Positions 25,103 through 34,872 of a stretch of DNA of 64,000 nucleotides are shown here, one piece after another. Position numbers and translations under genes: made by a program. The DNA lies in assembly GCA_024280855.1 (NCBI GenBank), contig JAJRPG010000096.1:1-64000 (forward strand), read 5' to 3'. The notes beneath the pieces were generated by a model. The model did no database searches and was not told the DNA's origin. It saw only the letters and a program-made list of their open reading frames with translations. The number at the start of each line of letters is the position of its first letter. Within the stretch, counting starts at the first letter, position 1. Origin of the DNA: Planctomycetota bacterium. Lineage in GTDB: Bacteria > Planctomycetota > Phycisphaerae > UBA1845.

Positions 25103-28100
25103 GCTGCTTCACCTCCATGCGCACTACTCGCTTTTGATCGAGCGTCAGGTGATGGTCGTTGATCCGCTCGCCACCAAACTCGTCGTACCAAGGCAAGCCC
25201 GGTGGGTTCTTGCCGCGATCCTTTTTCCACTTGATGTTGGGTTTCTTGCGCACGATGTTCGCCTCCATGAAGGGGCGGATGTTCATGCGCACGCCGTCGT
25301 TGAGGTCGGGGTTCCAGCCGATGGCCTGCTCTTCGATAGGCTTCCATCGCACGAAGATGTCATACGGCGGCTCGCCCTCGGCGATCAGCTTGAGCTTTTC
25401 TTGGAGCTGCTGCGCCGCCAGCAGTCGGGCATCCGCGCCGGACTCGTCTTGCGCGACGGCTTGCTCCTGCCGTTTGATCCAGTCACCGAGATAGGTGTAG
25501 ATCAGGCGGTCGAGCAGCTTGGCATCGAACATGTGGTAGTTGACCAGCGCGCCAAATCCATCCTGCTTGCGACCGTCCCAGATGTGCCAGATGAACGGGC
25601 GTTGGTCGAACATCTTTTGATGTTGCTCAAAGAACCCATTGCGTATCCACTCATCGAGGCTCTTGCCACTGTATCCAACTGATGCCAGCAGCTCCTCCTG
25701 CATCGCGGGTGACCAAACGCTACCATAAGACTCAGACAGGATGGCCCGCACACGATCCGCCGCTGCACGCTCTCCGCGAACTGCTGGGATGCACACAATT
25801 CCATCGTCGTCGGTGAAACTCAATAGTTCGTCACACCGCTCAACCAACCCTCGCGCTCGCTTGCTCAGGTGCATGGTGTCATCGAGTTCTGATGGCCAAC
25901 GATAGCCCAGCAACCTAGCCACGCCTACTTGTAATGGTGAGGTGGACATCTCCGGCCAACCGTGGAATAGCCACTGCGTGGGATCATCGCTCTCCGGTTC
26001 AGGTAGGCCAGCCGGGTACTTCTGGAGTGCCACTTCCTGCCAGTGTTTGAGGTCGAAACTGATCTTGCCCACATTCCCATTGGTGACTTTCAGCGATTGG
26101 TCAATCGCGCGAACGGATTGGGAAAGGTCTCCAGACTCGGCGAAACACCACAGGGCATCGACGATGGTTTGGTCTGACGGCACAAGGACGCCAGTGTTTT
26201 GGTTGAACGGAATGCCGATGTAAAGACTCGCGGGCAGATCGCTCATCAAGCTGATGACGACACCGCGACGCCCCCAGAATTGAGACCCCGCTTTCCAGAT
26301 TCCACTCTTGTAGCCATTGAGTGCCATGTCTTCCATGTATGAGTAAAGCTGACCGCTTCCATGTTCCCAGCGGACGATTTCACTCACTCCACCGAACATC
26401 ATGGTTGTGTCCACTGTAGATTGTGACGGCAACCAGATTTCGCCCCAGTGCTGCACCTCCCAGAGTTTGAACAGAAAGCGTGGCAGATCGAAAGTCTGCA
26501 TCCCTGTTCCTGTGGATGCATGTGAACTGAGCAGAACTCCCTGTTCTTCTGGAACGGTTGTTATCCGAGCATCTGGGTTATCGCGCTGCTGCTCTTGGCG
26601 AATGACGAACATACCCGCTTGGTGATCGGAACGAAGTTGAGCAGCTTTCTCGTCGGGTTGCCTTACCGCTGAGACATCGAACCCAACCATTTCGTGGGCG
26701 ACTGCGGGCGTAGTTGCTGACAGAGCGAGCAGAGCCACATTCACCACATGCCCACCGATAGTCTCGAACGCACCAGCACCAAGGCGGGCGACCGAATTCC
26801 ATGTTCGATGCTTTAGCAAGTCTTCGCGCAGCTTGGTATAGGTAGTGAGGAACAGCCAGTTCTGCGGTGTGACGAGAGCGACCGTGCAATCTTTGGCACA
26901 GTAGTCCAGACATCGGATGACAAATGCCGTCGCAAGATCAGCCTTGCCTTTATTGTAGTGCTTCGCCAGATGAGCCTTGAGAGTATCGCCCTGTTTGCCC
27001 CGCCCAAGGTATGGCACATTAGTGATGACAAGCGTGTAATCACTGGCCAACAATTCAGCAGCCTTGACCATCCCCGCAGCGGCGATGGCGCGCTCATGCA
27101 CCTCGTCGTCGGCGTGTTCGGCTGTCAGCGCGGCGGCAAGGTAGGGTTGGAGCGTCTCGTAGTCGGCGGCGATAAGGTCGCCGGGAAGTTCACTGGGGTC
27201 GATCAGAGAACCGAGCGTCGGAGCCTGCGAGAACAGAGAGTGCAGGTTGCGCAGCCCTTCAAGGATCGGCTGCTTGCCGATGGCAGGCATGGGGACACCG
27301 GACTGCTCGGCAAGTTCAAGCCACTGCTCCTCGGTCGCGTGCGGCGCGATGCCGGAACAGGCGATGTGCAATTCGGGAAGTTCTCGATATCCGCCCGCGT
27401 CGGGGAATCGCCACGCCGCAAGCGCCAGCGCGAATGCCGCGATCTGCGTACATCGCTGGTCGATCTCAAGGCCGAAGATGTTGTCGCGCAAAACGGCATC
27501 GCAGGCATCGCTCGGCGATAGCCCTTCCTCCTTCATGCGAATACGCACCATCAGGTCGAACGACGCAACGAGAAAGTGACCCGACCCGCAGCAGGGGTCG
27601 AGTATCTTCAAGTCCTTGGCTTCTGTTGGCCAGCCGGAGAATGTTCCTGCCGCAGGCGTGCCGTCGGGCAGGAAGCGCAGGTACTCGAAATCGCAACCGG
27701 GCAGTGCCACGCGCTTGCGCCACTCGTCTTCGGAGAGTTCTTCCTTGTCCGCTCCCTCACGGTCGCGGCTCTGCAAGGCTTTGCCCGCCCACCACGCACC
27801 GAGTGTGTTGTGCAGCAGGAACAGCACCATGTAGTGTTCGGTGAAAAGCTGCGTGACGGCGGGCAGTTCGTCCGCGCCGATCTTGACGCCCGATGCGTTG
27901 ACCTCATCCTTGCGCTTGTCCTGCCAGAACTGGTAGACCCAGCCGAGGCTATCGTCGGCGGTGAACACATCCGGCGGCAGCGTGTCGAGCATCTTCTCCA
28001 ACGCCCGCTTGGATTCCGGCGCGAGCGTGACGGCCAGCACCGGATCATCAGGCCGGAAGATTTGCGGCAGCATCCGCGACGCGAACCGGGCAGCAAGTGT

Positions 28101-28484
28101 CCAGCCGTCGATCCCGTCGTCTTTGGCAAGCTCCTCGCATTCTTCAAGACTAACGGGGACGCCTTCTTCATCGTGGATGAGCAGGTGGTTCTCCGCGAGA
28201 AACCGGGCGAACAGCATTCGATGCCAGTGTTCGTATGCACACTCAACGGCGAGATGATCGATGGCTTGCTTGCCCGCCTTGTCGCGGCGGTCGCCAAGCT
28301 GGCGAGCCTTGGCGCGGAGCTTCTTGCGAAGCTCCTTCCCGTCGGGCGTCATGTGGTCAAAGGGCTTGGCCTGATCGACGGCCAGCCCTTTCAGCGCCTC
28401 CCGCGCCGCATCCTCGGCGATGTCTCGCGCCTTGATGACGGTTTTTTCGAGTTGCTTGCGAAGTTTCTGATGCAGTGCGGGCAT
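25095..28484 (-). CDS. pglX: BREX adenine-specific DNA methyltransferase PglX
   Basis: 1129 residues, within the family range. SAM-binding motif LDPCCGSGHFLVASFD near residue 295 and the catalytic motif in the form TNVPYLGRGKQ (an NPPY variant with Val at position 2) near residue 490. The central and C-terminal parts form the target-recognition region. PglX methylates host DNA at an asymmetric adenine site so that BREX can tell self from phage. Lies between the HEPN-like pair and the ART-like gene. ATG 28484. The NVPY form is seen in other BREX PglX proteins, so it is not evidence of inactivation. Confidence 0.93.
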   Translation of the reverse strand: MPALHQKLRKQLEKTVIKARDIAEDAAREALKGLAVDQAKPFDHMTPDGKELRKKLRAKARQLGDRRDKAGKQAIDHLAVECAYEHWHRMLFARFLAENHLLIHDEEGVPVSLEECEELAKDDGIDGWTLAARFASRMLPQIFRPDDPVLAVTLAPESKRALEKMLDTLPPDVFTADDSLGWVYQFWQDKRKDEVNASGVKIGADELPAVTQLFTEHYMVLFLLHNTLGAWWAGKALQSRDREGADKEELSEDEWRKRVALPGCDFEYLRFLPDGTPAAGTFSGWPTEAKDLKILDPCCGSGHFLVASFDLMVRIRMKEEGLSPSDACDAVLRDNIFGLEIDQRCTQIAAFALALAAWRFPDAGGYRELPELHIACSGIAPHATEEQWLELAEQSGVPMPAIGKQPILEGLRNLHSLFSQAPTLGSLIDPSELPGDLIAADYETLQPYLAAALTAEHADDEVHERAIAAAGMVKAAELLASDYTLVITNVPYLGRGKQGDTLKAHLAKHYNKGKADLATAFVIRCLDYCAKDCTVALVTPQNWLFLTTYTKLREDLLKHRTWNSVARLGAGAFETIGGHVVNVALLALSATTPAVAHEMVGFDVSAVRQPDEKAAQLRSDHQAGMFVIRQEQQRDNPDARITTVPEEQGVLLSSHASTGTGMQTFDLPRFLFKLWEVQHWGEIWLPSQSTVDTTMMFGGVSEIVRWEHGSGQLYSYMEDMALNGYKSGIWKAGSQFWGRRGVVISLMSDLPASLYIGIPFNQNTGVLVPSDQTIVDALWCFAESGDLSQSVRAIDQSLKVTNGNVGKISFDLKHWQEVALQKYPAGLPEPESDDPTQWLFHGWPEMSTSPLQVGVARLLGYRWPSELDDTMHLSKRARGLVERCDELLSFTDDDGIVCIPAVRGERAAADRVRAILSESYGSVWSPAMQEELLASVGYSGKSLDEWIRNGFFEQHQKMFDQRPFIWHIWDGRKQDGFGALVNYHMFDAKLLDRLIYTYLGDWIKRQEQAVAQDESGADARLLAAQQLQEKLKLIAEGEPPYDIFVRWKPIEEQAIGWNPDLNDGVRMNIRPFMEANIVRKKPNIKWKKDRGKNPPGLPWYDEFGGERINDHHLTLDQKRVVRMEVKQHG

Positions 28485-28499
28485 TACTTAGTTCCTAGG

Positions 28500-28985
28500 T
28501 CAAGCGGTGATCCGGAGCAGGTTTTCAACAAGCCTAACTAGCTTGACCATATGTGCGTGCTTCGGGTTGAAAACAGGAAAGGCAAACGACGCTGGATAAA
28601 CAACTTGGCCATCGGCCTTCGGTTGCCAAGGGTATTCAGGGTTCGGCTGAGAAAAGCCCGCATAGGAGGGAGCAAGTCGCTGAATCTGCTCGGCAAGGGG
28701 CAACAACGAATTGATAAACGAGCGAAAAACTGACCTTTCTTTGTATCCGAGCTGCCGTCGCAAGTCCGGGCGTCCTCTGATATGGTGAAGTAGCCGAACA
28801 AACCCAGCATGCGTCTTGGCCGGAGGAGCGTTTTTCTGGGGCGCCAAGAGACCCTTCGCCAGTTTCTCAGTTACCATTTGCAGGTAGTGCAATTGATGCG
28901 AATAGTCGCAGCGCTTGCGATTCAGAAGGACTCGTATCTCGGCGTCACTACGAGCTTGGGCTAGGAATGCTTCGCGCCAGTTCAT
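28500..28985 (-). CDS. HEPN-like protein between brxC and pglX
   Basis: About 161 residues from ATG 28985, which overlaps the stop of the upstream gene (ATGA). The first 80 residues (WREAFLAQARSDAEIRVLLN, SHQLHYLQMVTEKLAKGLL) match the two-helix entry of HEPN-type proteins, with an H-x3-F-x2-L-like block after it. HEPN proteins are often RNases or toxin-like partners of nucleotidyltransferases. No nucleotidyltransferase is next to it; its partner here is the 102-residue protein. HEPN assignment is by pattern, not certain. It is an accessory in a position of BREX loci known to carry variable genes. Confidence 0.55.
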   Translation of the reverse strand: MNWREAFLAQARSDAEIRVLLNRKRCDYSHQLHYLQMVTEKLAKGLLAPQKNAPPAKTHAGFVRLLHHIRGRPDLRRQLGYKERSVFRSFINSLLPLAEQIQRLAPSYAGFSQPNPEYPWQPKADGQVVYPASFAFPVFNPKHAHMVKLVRLVENLLRITA

Positions 28986-29290
28986 TCTCCATCCTCCAGC
29001 TCCACGGCGCTGTCCCAATCACCCCAGTCTGGTGGAAGCTTCAGTTTGCGAAACTCATCGGGCCTAATCAGCGCAACCCCCGATGGCGCGGGCAGGTCAT
29101 CGGACGGCGACGGCTTGAAAAAGAACGGATGCACATGCTCGTCGTCGCTCTGTGGGATTGTCGAATGAAGTTCGACGAGGCGAACCTCGTTGTCATTTGG
29201 AAACCAAAATACCTTGCTGATCTCTGGGTCGGATTGCCTGTTTTCCTTGGCAAGCAACTCGGCTTGGCGTTTCACATCTGATTTCTGCAT
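28982..29290 (-). CDS. Small partner of the HEPN-like protein
   Basis: 102 residues, no known fold assigned. Sequence begins with a helix (AELLAKENRQSDPEISKVFW), then strands FWFPNDNEVRLVELHSTIP and the proline-rich FFFKPSPSDDLPAPSGVALI, ending GDWDSAVELEDGE. Overlaps the HEPN-like gene, so the two are probably a translated pair. The layout is that of a toxin with a small neutralising or sensing partner (inference). It lies 29 bases after brxC. Confidence 0.6.
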   Translation of the reverse strand: MQKSDVKRQAELLAKENRQSDPEISKVFWFPNDNEVRLVELHSTIPQSDDEHVHPFFFKPSPSDDLPAPSGVALIRPDEFRKLKLPPDWGDWDSAVELEDGE

Positions 29291-29319
29291 GGTAGCGACT
29301 CACTTTCGTTGGATATCTG

Positions 29320-32300
29320 CTAGATGACCACCGGGCCGTCCTTTAGCTTCGTACTGATCTCGTCGCGCGCTTTGCCGAGCCACGCCTCCATCTCTTTGGT
29401 GTCCTTGATCGTGGCCGACGGCAGCGTGACCTTCACGGACTTGGGTTCTAGTTCCTTGGCTGCGGCGAGCATGGCGTTGGCGAAACGCTGCGGCAGCGCG
29501 TCGGCCAGCGTCTTCCAGTCGCTTATGCTTCTGCCCTGCAACGAGGTAAGAAGTTCGTCCTCCGTGCCGACCTTGACCTTCGGCAACGAGGTGATGTCGC
29601 AGTTCGCACGGATCGATGCACGCTTGTCCTTGTCGAGCTTCTTCCATGTATCCGATCCGGTGAGCTTCTTCTTCTCCACCTCGAAGATGTCCGTGCAGGC
29701 TTGGCTCGCCTTGGTCAGTTCCCCGCGCAGTGCATCGGTAACGCTCTTACACAGCGGCGGAACCGGATCGGTGCTGTTCAGCAGGGATCGTTGATCGATG
29801 ATAGCCGCAACCTGTGGCGCAACCTCTTCGACGACCTGCATCCCGTCGGCGTGCTTGATGAGTTCTTGCAGTGACCGCCAGCGGGGCAGGCGTGTCTTGC
29901 CAAGCTCGGCGGTCTTCTCCCATTCCTCAGCCTGCTTGGTCAGGTCAGCCTGCTTATCGAACAAGGCGATTATTTGTTCGTTGCCACCAAGGTTGCCGAT
30001 GTCTTCCAACTCGGTCGTGGCTGGCTTGGCGGGCAGCGGCGGCTCACCGCCTGCGGCCTCCGCCCGACTGAGCATTTCCTTCACAAACACCGTGGCCTTG
30101 TTGGATTCGTCGTTGGACTTGCATGTAATGTCCGCCGTCTGGAACAACTTGCGAACGGCGATGCGCTGCTTGGCGCTGACCGTGGCGATCTCAACACGGA
30201 AGTCGGTCGCGCGAATCTTCGTCCGCTCAAGCTCGGTAGCTTCCAGCGACTTACCGTTCAGCGACGCGCGAATGTGTCCCGTCGCCAGCAGCGCGAGCAA
30301 CGCGCCTTCGATGGCGTCCTGCGGCCAACCGTATGGCTCATCCTCGAAGTGCTTACGGATTTCGCTGCCTTTCTTCCCAGCAGTGATGTAGTTCAGGACT
30401 TCGCCGCAGACGGCGTTCTTGTCTATGTCTCCTGTGTAGCCGATCGCATCGAGTGCGTTGCCGTCACCTTTCTTGGCTCGATCAAACACTTTTCCCCAAC
30501 GAGGGTCATCAGCCATGTCGAACTGCGGGTACATGCGGACGAGCGAATCCTCCGCCGCGTCCTGCACCTTGGCCGACAACAACATCCCCGCGACTTCGTT
30601 GCCGCCGCCTTGGATGACGCGCGTGCCGCCGAAGATGTCCGAGAGAATCGAATCCATGGCCGTCTTGGCTGCATCGAGTCGGGTCTGCATCGACTGCCGA
30701 GCTTCCTTGCCCTCGTTCGAGGTGGGGATGCCCTTGGTTTGCAGGGTTTCCTCCGCCGCCTTGTGTTCCGAGAGAGTCTTCTTGAAGTCTTCGGCGGCGC
30801 GGCGCTGGATGTAGACGGAGAGCAGGGGCGAGTCGGTGCCAGCAGCGCGTGCCTCAGAGAGGATGGTCTTTTCATTCACACTCCAACCGTCACGAATCCA
30901 CACTGGGATGGTCTGACCGGACGGCTTGGGGGCGTCCTCGGTGAAGTGCGTTTCGATCTTGCGCGACTCTTTGCACTTGCCTTGTACGAGCTTCACGCTC
31001 TTGAGTTGCTTGGCGCATTCCTCGCGGAGCATGTCGGTTCGTAGGTCGGCCATGCGCTGCGCGTCGTTGAAGATGCGGGACTGCTTTTCGCGGTACGCAG
31101 CGTCCCACTCGCTGCTCTCGCGGGTTTGTAGACGGTACTCGCTATCGACCTGCATCAACTCGCCGCCCTGCACAAGGCCGTTGAGCAGTTCAGGGATGCG
31201 TTTGCGCAATTCTGTGCTGTCCGCCGTGAGGTCTTCGACGAGCAGGTCAGCCAGCATGTCAGGCGTGGCGCGGATGCCGACATCGGAACCGGGTTCGCGC
31301 GAGAGCTTGCTGATGAGGAAGATCAAGGCGCAGAGCCGCGAGCGGAGTTTGCCATCGTCGGAGCCGTCGCGTTGCTTGCGGACAATTTCGTCAATCTCGC
31401 GCAACAACACCCCGGTCTGAATCATGTTGGTGGATACTTGGTCGTAGAGGAAGTCGCCGGGGATCACCGTTCCGAGTGGATCGTCGGCGCTGTCACGGAC
31501 AGCCTCGAAGACAATCCGAAGTTGCGTGCGAAGTTGCCCGGTCGTGCCTGCTTTGTCCACGGCACGCAGAACCTTCTCCCAGAAGCGTCGTCGCACGGGC
31601 AGCAGCGGGTAGTCGGCGACGATGATGTCTTGGTCTTCGGTTCGTTGCTCGATTCTGGTGCCGCTGAGGTGGCGCGAAATCTCCCCGCTGTGCGTCGAGA
31701 GCATGTCGCGGATAACCTGCTCCTTGTCCGGCTTCTTGGCTAGCACCATCTTGCGCGTGACCGTCTCAACATCGGTGTCTGAAAGCTCGATTGGCACCCT
31801 GAAACGCCCCATGAGCTTCTGGAGTTGCGGCGTTCCGGTCAGCGCCGTTTGCCCCGTGCCGACGAACAGCACGCGACCGCCCAGTTTCTTGCAGCACTCT
31901 TCGGTCAGTTCCTGAACCGCGTAGGTTCGCTCCGCGTTTTCGCCGATGTATTGCTGCACCTCGTCTAGTACGATCAGCGTGCAGGGAAACTCTCCGTCAA
32001 CGGTGAGGGCGTCCCGAATGGCGGCGGTCATCTCGGTGTTGCTGACATCCTTGCAGACGGGGAATTGCGCTTTGAGGAGTGACTTCGCCTCCGCCGGGCT
32101 GGATGCGAACGATGCATCGGCCTTCAAAAGTGCGTTCGCGATGACGGGCGACACATACATATGGTGGAGTTCTTTGTTCCAATCCCGTTTCGCGGCTTCG
32201 ACCGATGCACGCACCGCGTCATAGATGCCGTTGCTTTTGAGCCACATCACGAAGCGGGCGGTGGGATACTCTTCCGGCAGGTCTTTCGACCGGAATATGA

Positions 32301-32763
32301 TCGACAGCAGCGCGAGCCGAACACTCTCACTCGCGCCTGCACCCAGCGTCCCGGCTGCGGCGTGCAAGCCACCTTCTTGCTTGCCCTTGGTGGAAAGCTC
32401 CTTGAGCAGGTCTTTGATGTCTTGCGAAAGTGTCGTGGGCAGTCCGCGTGCGGCAGCGTCGTCGTCTGGAAAGCGGAAATCCAGCCATAGGTACTGGAGC
32501 ATTTTGACGAGGTGCGACTTGCCGCTTCCGAAGAAGCCGCTCACCCAGACGGCGGGCTGTTCCGGGCGGTCGAGGTTCGATAGATAGGTGCTGAGGATTC
32601 GCTCCATGCCCTTGGCGTACTGGCCTTCGCAGACGAAGTTCTCAAGCTCGAACCGAAGAGTACGCAACTCCTCCTCCGTCCGCATGTCCATAACCTTGGC
32701 CACGCCGTTGTTGAGGAGTTGGACATCCTTGGGGTCTTTGAGGAACAGTTCGCGGTTCTTCAT
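29320..32763 (-). CDS. brxC: BREX ATPase BrxC
   Basis: 1147 residues. Opens MKNRELFLKDPKDVQLLNNG, the usual BrxC start. P-loop WVSGFFGSGKSHLVKMLQYL near residue 90 and acidic LIVLDEVQQYIGEN near 265 are the Walker A and B of its ATPase. BrxC is a large STAND/ORC-like ATPase required for exclusion. It overlaps brxB by four bases. Together with brxA, brxB, pglX, pglZ and brxL it gives the standard type 1 set. Confidence 0.95.
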   Translation of the reverse strand: MKNRELFLKDPKDVQLLNNGVAKVMDMRTEEELRTLRFELENFVCEGQYAKGMERILSTYLSNLDRPEQPAVWVSGFFGSGKSHLVKMLQYLWLDFRFPDDDAAARGLPTTLSQDIKDLLKELSTKGKQEGGLHAAAGTLGAGASESVRLALLSIIFRSKDLPEEYPTARFVMWLKSNGIYDAVRASVEAAKRDWNKELHHMYVSPVIANALLKADASFASSPAEAKSLLKAQFPVCKDVSNTEMTAAIRDALTVDGEFPCTLIVLDEVQQYIGENAERTYAVQELTEECCKKLGGRVLFVGTGQTALTGTPQLQKLMGRFRVPIELSDTDVETVTRKMVLAKKPDKEQVIRDMLSTHSGEISRHLSGTRIEQRTEDQDIIVADYPLLPVRRRFWEKVLRAVDKAGTTGQLRTQLRIVFEAVRDSADDPLGTVIPGDFLYDQVSTNMIQTGVLLREIDEIVRKQRDGSDDGKLRSRLCALIFLISKLSREPGSDVGIRATPDMLADLLVEDLTADSTELRKRIPELLNGLVQGGELMQVDSEYRLQTRESSEWDAAYREKQSRIFNDAQRMADLRTDMLREECAKQLKSVKLVQGKCKESRKIETHFTEDAPKPSGQTIPVWIRDGWSVNEKTILSEARAAGTDSPLLSVYIQRRAAEDFKKTLSEHKAAEETLQTKGIPTSNEGKEARQSMQTRLDAAKTAMDSILSDIFGGTRVIQGGGNEVAGMLLSAKVQDAAEDSLVRMYPQFDMADDPRWGKVFDRAKKGDGNALDAIGYTGDIDKNAVCGEVLNYITAGKKGSEIRKHFEDEPYGWPQDAIEGALLALLATGHIRASLNGKSLEATELERTKIRATDFRVEIATVSAKQRIAVRKLFQTADITCKSNDESNKATVFVKEMLSRAEAAGGEPPLPAKPATTELEDIGNLGGNEQIIALFDKQADLTKQAEEWEKTAELGKTRLPRWRSLQELIKHADGMQVVEEVAPQVAAIIDQRSLLNSTDPVPPLCKSVTDALRGELTKASQACTDIFEVEKKKLTGSDTWKKLDKDKRASIRANCDITSLPKVKVGTEDELLTSLQGRSISDWKTLADALPQRFANAMLAAAKELEPKSVKVTLPSATIKDTKEMEAWLGKARDEISTKLKDGPVVI

Positions 32764-33320
32764 AAGCCATGCGCTCCTTCGCGTGTGGTGATCGGCACGG
32801 CGAGGTAGTTCCAGCCGTCACGGGCATCCAATAGCCGATAGTTGTTGTTCTCGAATTCGCCGGGGAAAAAGGCGAGCAGCCGACCACGGATCGAGGACTC
32901 TACCGCGCCAATCAGATCGGAGACCTTTATAAGTCCGAACAGGCACGCGATTCCGTGGATCGCTACGACCGTGTTGGCGTCCGCTGCCTCGTCATCCAAC
33001 GCCGACTTGACCCGTGCCGATACAAAATCGAGGAAGCCGGACATCGCCATCTCAAGATCGTCCGGCGCTTTGAAGTAGTCCTCGCGATAATCCTCCGCTG
33101 CCATCCACTCAGCGAATGCGCCCGCGACATCCACGAGCTTCCAACCGTGTTTGGCACTCGTGGTCGCAATCTCGAACTCGCCAAGGCGGATGCGCAGGCG
33201 GCGTTCGTCGGTCTTGTCGTAGACGGCGAACCAAACCCGTTGCGCGCCGGCTAGGTTCTGCTCCCAAGGCAGGGCAGCAAAGCGTCCGTAGTTCTCGACG
33301 AGTTGTTCGATCCTACCCAT
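32760..33320 (-). CDS. brxB: BREX protein BrxB
   Basis: 186 residues, the usual size. Contains VWFAVYDKTDERRLRIRLGE and VVAIHGIACLFGLIKVSDLI-type core and FFPGEFENNNYRLLDARDGW, the conserved C-terminal signature of BrxB (DUF1788). Essential in type 1 BREX; exact activity is not known. Overlaps brxA and brxC at both ends. Confidence 0.93.
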   Translation of the reverse strand: MGRIEQLVENYGRFAALPWEQNLAGAQRVWFAVYDKTDERRLRIRLGEFEIATTSAKHGWKLVDVAGAFAEWMAAEDYREDYFKAPDDLEMAMSGFLDFVSARVKSALDDEAADANTVVAIHGIACLFGLIKVSDLIGAVESSIRGRLLAFFPGEFENNNYRLLDARDGWNYLAVPITTREGAHGL

Positions 33321-34101
33321 GCATCGCTTCCTTCTCGCGTTGGGTCAGTAGACCGTTGAAGCTCACTTCCACGACCGTTCCGAGTCGTCGGTAGTCCAAC
33401 CATTCCCGTCTCGAAGCCTCGGCGGTCATCGCGTGCAGTTCCTCGGTGGGAGCATCGAGAATCCCCGTCCAGAAGGTGCTGAACATCATCTGGCCGCGAG
33501 CGCCGGAGAGGTATCCGAGCAGCAGCGCGTAAGCGGTGTTCGCAGGGGTGACGACCGGATGCCGTCTTAGCTTTGGCCGACGACCTTCAAGGTGGCCGGA
33601 TTGCGTCCATGAGGACAGTGCGTTGCGTGCGATCTTGTTCCGTGTCGGCGGGTTGAAGCGGCTTGGGTCGGATGCCTCCACTGCCTCCTCCAGTTCTGCG
33701 CTTGTCACGGTGTCACCTATGCGTGCCGACAGGACACGCGAGGCCGTCATGCGCAAGAGTGGGTCGCGGGCGTTCGCGCAAAGACAAGCCAGCAATGGCC
33801 GTCCTTCGTCATCGAGTTCCCAGAAGAATCGCAGGTGCCTGAACAGATGGACGGCGGCGTCCAGCCCATACACCTCGCTCAGACGCTGCGCCGTCAGGCG
33901 ACGGTTCGATGCCGTCTTCTTGGCCAGCACATTTTCCTCGGTGATCGCCGCGCGATAGTCCGCCAGTGATGCGCCACCGGGTGTCGTCTCCAGAACACTG
34001 GCCAGTTCCGACAGCATCATCGTGCGACTCGTGTGCGTTCCGCGCGCACCGCTGCGGAATCCGAGTTCTGCTGGCAAGGTTGTCGGAGGAGACTCGATCA
34101 T
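33313..34101 (-). CDS. brxA: BREX protein BrxA
   Basis: 262 residues, family DUF1819-type BrxA. Features GARGTHTSRTMMLSELASVL near the N-terminus and MFSTFWTGILDA and REWLDYRRLGTVVEVSFNGL near the C-terminus. BrxA proteins from other systems bind DNA through winged-helix-like parts; in this gene that is inferred from family only. First core BREX gene in the transcript, 99 bases after the helix-turn-helix gene. Confidence 0.92.
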   Translation of the reverse strand: MIESPPTTLPAELGFRSGARGTHTSRTMMLSELASVLETTPGGASLADYRAAITEENVLAKKTASNRRLTAQRLSEVYGLDAAVHLFRHLRFFWELDDEGRPLLACLCANARDPLLRMTASRVLSARIGDTVTSAELEEAVEASDPSRFNPPTRNKIARNALSSWTQSGHLEGRRPKLRRHPVVTPANTAYALLLGYLSGARGQMMFSTFWTGILDAPTEELHAMTAEASRREWLDYRRLGTVVEVSFNGLLTQREKEAMHG

Positions 34102-34200
34102 CTCGTTGTCCGGTCTTGTGTGTCACATGCATCTATCCCGTAGACCGCTTCCACGGGTATGGCGCGATTCCGTCCGCACTAGGCTCAGGTCGCGCCGACC

Positions 34201-34464
34201 TCAGCCCTTACGCTTCTGAGAGCGTGCCTTCGGCTTCTTCGTGCCGCGTTTCGCTCCGACAGCCGCCTTCTTGTCCCCGTCACCGACTTTCCGCAGGAAC
34301 TCGTCGAGTTCGCTGGGTAGATAAATCCTGAAATTGGACGCAGGGTGTCTCCTTGCAGGCAACTTGTTCGACCTGTCGTAACGCCTCAGAGTGTCCGCGC
34401 TACATCCAAGATAGGCGGCGGCTTCCGCGACCGTCAGATACTCATTTAGCTTCGCCACAGTCAT
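34201..34464 (-). CDS. MerR/excisionase-type DNA-binding protein at head of the BREX run
   Basis: 87 residues. LTVAEAAAYLGCSADTLRRYDRSNKLP followed by a wing (FRIYLPSELDEFL) is the helix-turn-helix of the excisionase/MerR-like family, and the C-terminus is strongly basic. It could regulate the BREX promoter or act as a recombination directionality factor for the tyrosine recombinase at 4.8 kb. The usual BREX regulator, BrxR, is a WYL-type protein and does not look like this. Start ATG 34464. Confidence 0.75.
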   Translation of the reverse strand: MTVAKLNEYLTVAEAAAYLGCSADTLRRYDRSNKLPARRHPASNFRIYLPSELDEFLRKVGDGDKKAAVGAKRGTKKPKARSQKRKG

Positions 34465-34872
34465 CCACTCCAGAAGGGGGCGCTTGGTGCAGCATTATGC
34501 AGCGTCTGGCGGCTCTTGGGAAGCCGAACCGGGATCGGCCCGCCCCTCCGGGGCGTGCCTCCTTCAAGAGGATGCTCCCGTCCGCGACGCCCAACCCGTC
34601 CCCGGAGCCTTCTCCATGGGCGAATGCCCCCTTTCCGTTCGTTTCCGGGGAGATGAACGGCGTAGGTCTACCGAAATACGCCCACGGGGCAGCGATGGCT
34701 GCTGCCAGCGTAGCTGCACGAGATGGTCAACCGTGCCTATCGCGTCCATTACGGGCGGCTCAAATCTGAGGTCTTGACCCCCATTCCCGGCTTTGGTTCG
34801 GCGGGACTACGAGGCGACTAACGCAGATTGGATTCTGAACGGCGGCGATAGAATCCGAGGGAGATGTCGTTG
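34465..34872. other. Gap between the BREX run and the plus-strand gene
   Basis: No gene supported. Contains GCCCGCCCCTCCGGGGCGTG near 34535, a variant of the 19-bp palindrome of 9 kb, and must hold divergent promoters for both sides. Confidence 0.4.

Noticed and set aside
29974-31044. Long plus-strand frame (356 aa) across brxC, with others at 27576 and 21612
   Set aside because: These are shadow frames of GC-rich BREX genes on the minus strand; their translations show no domain.
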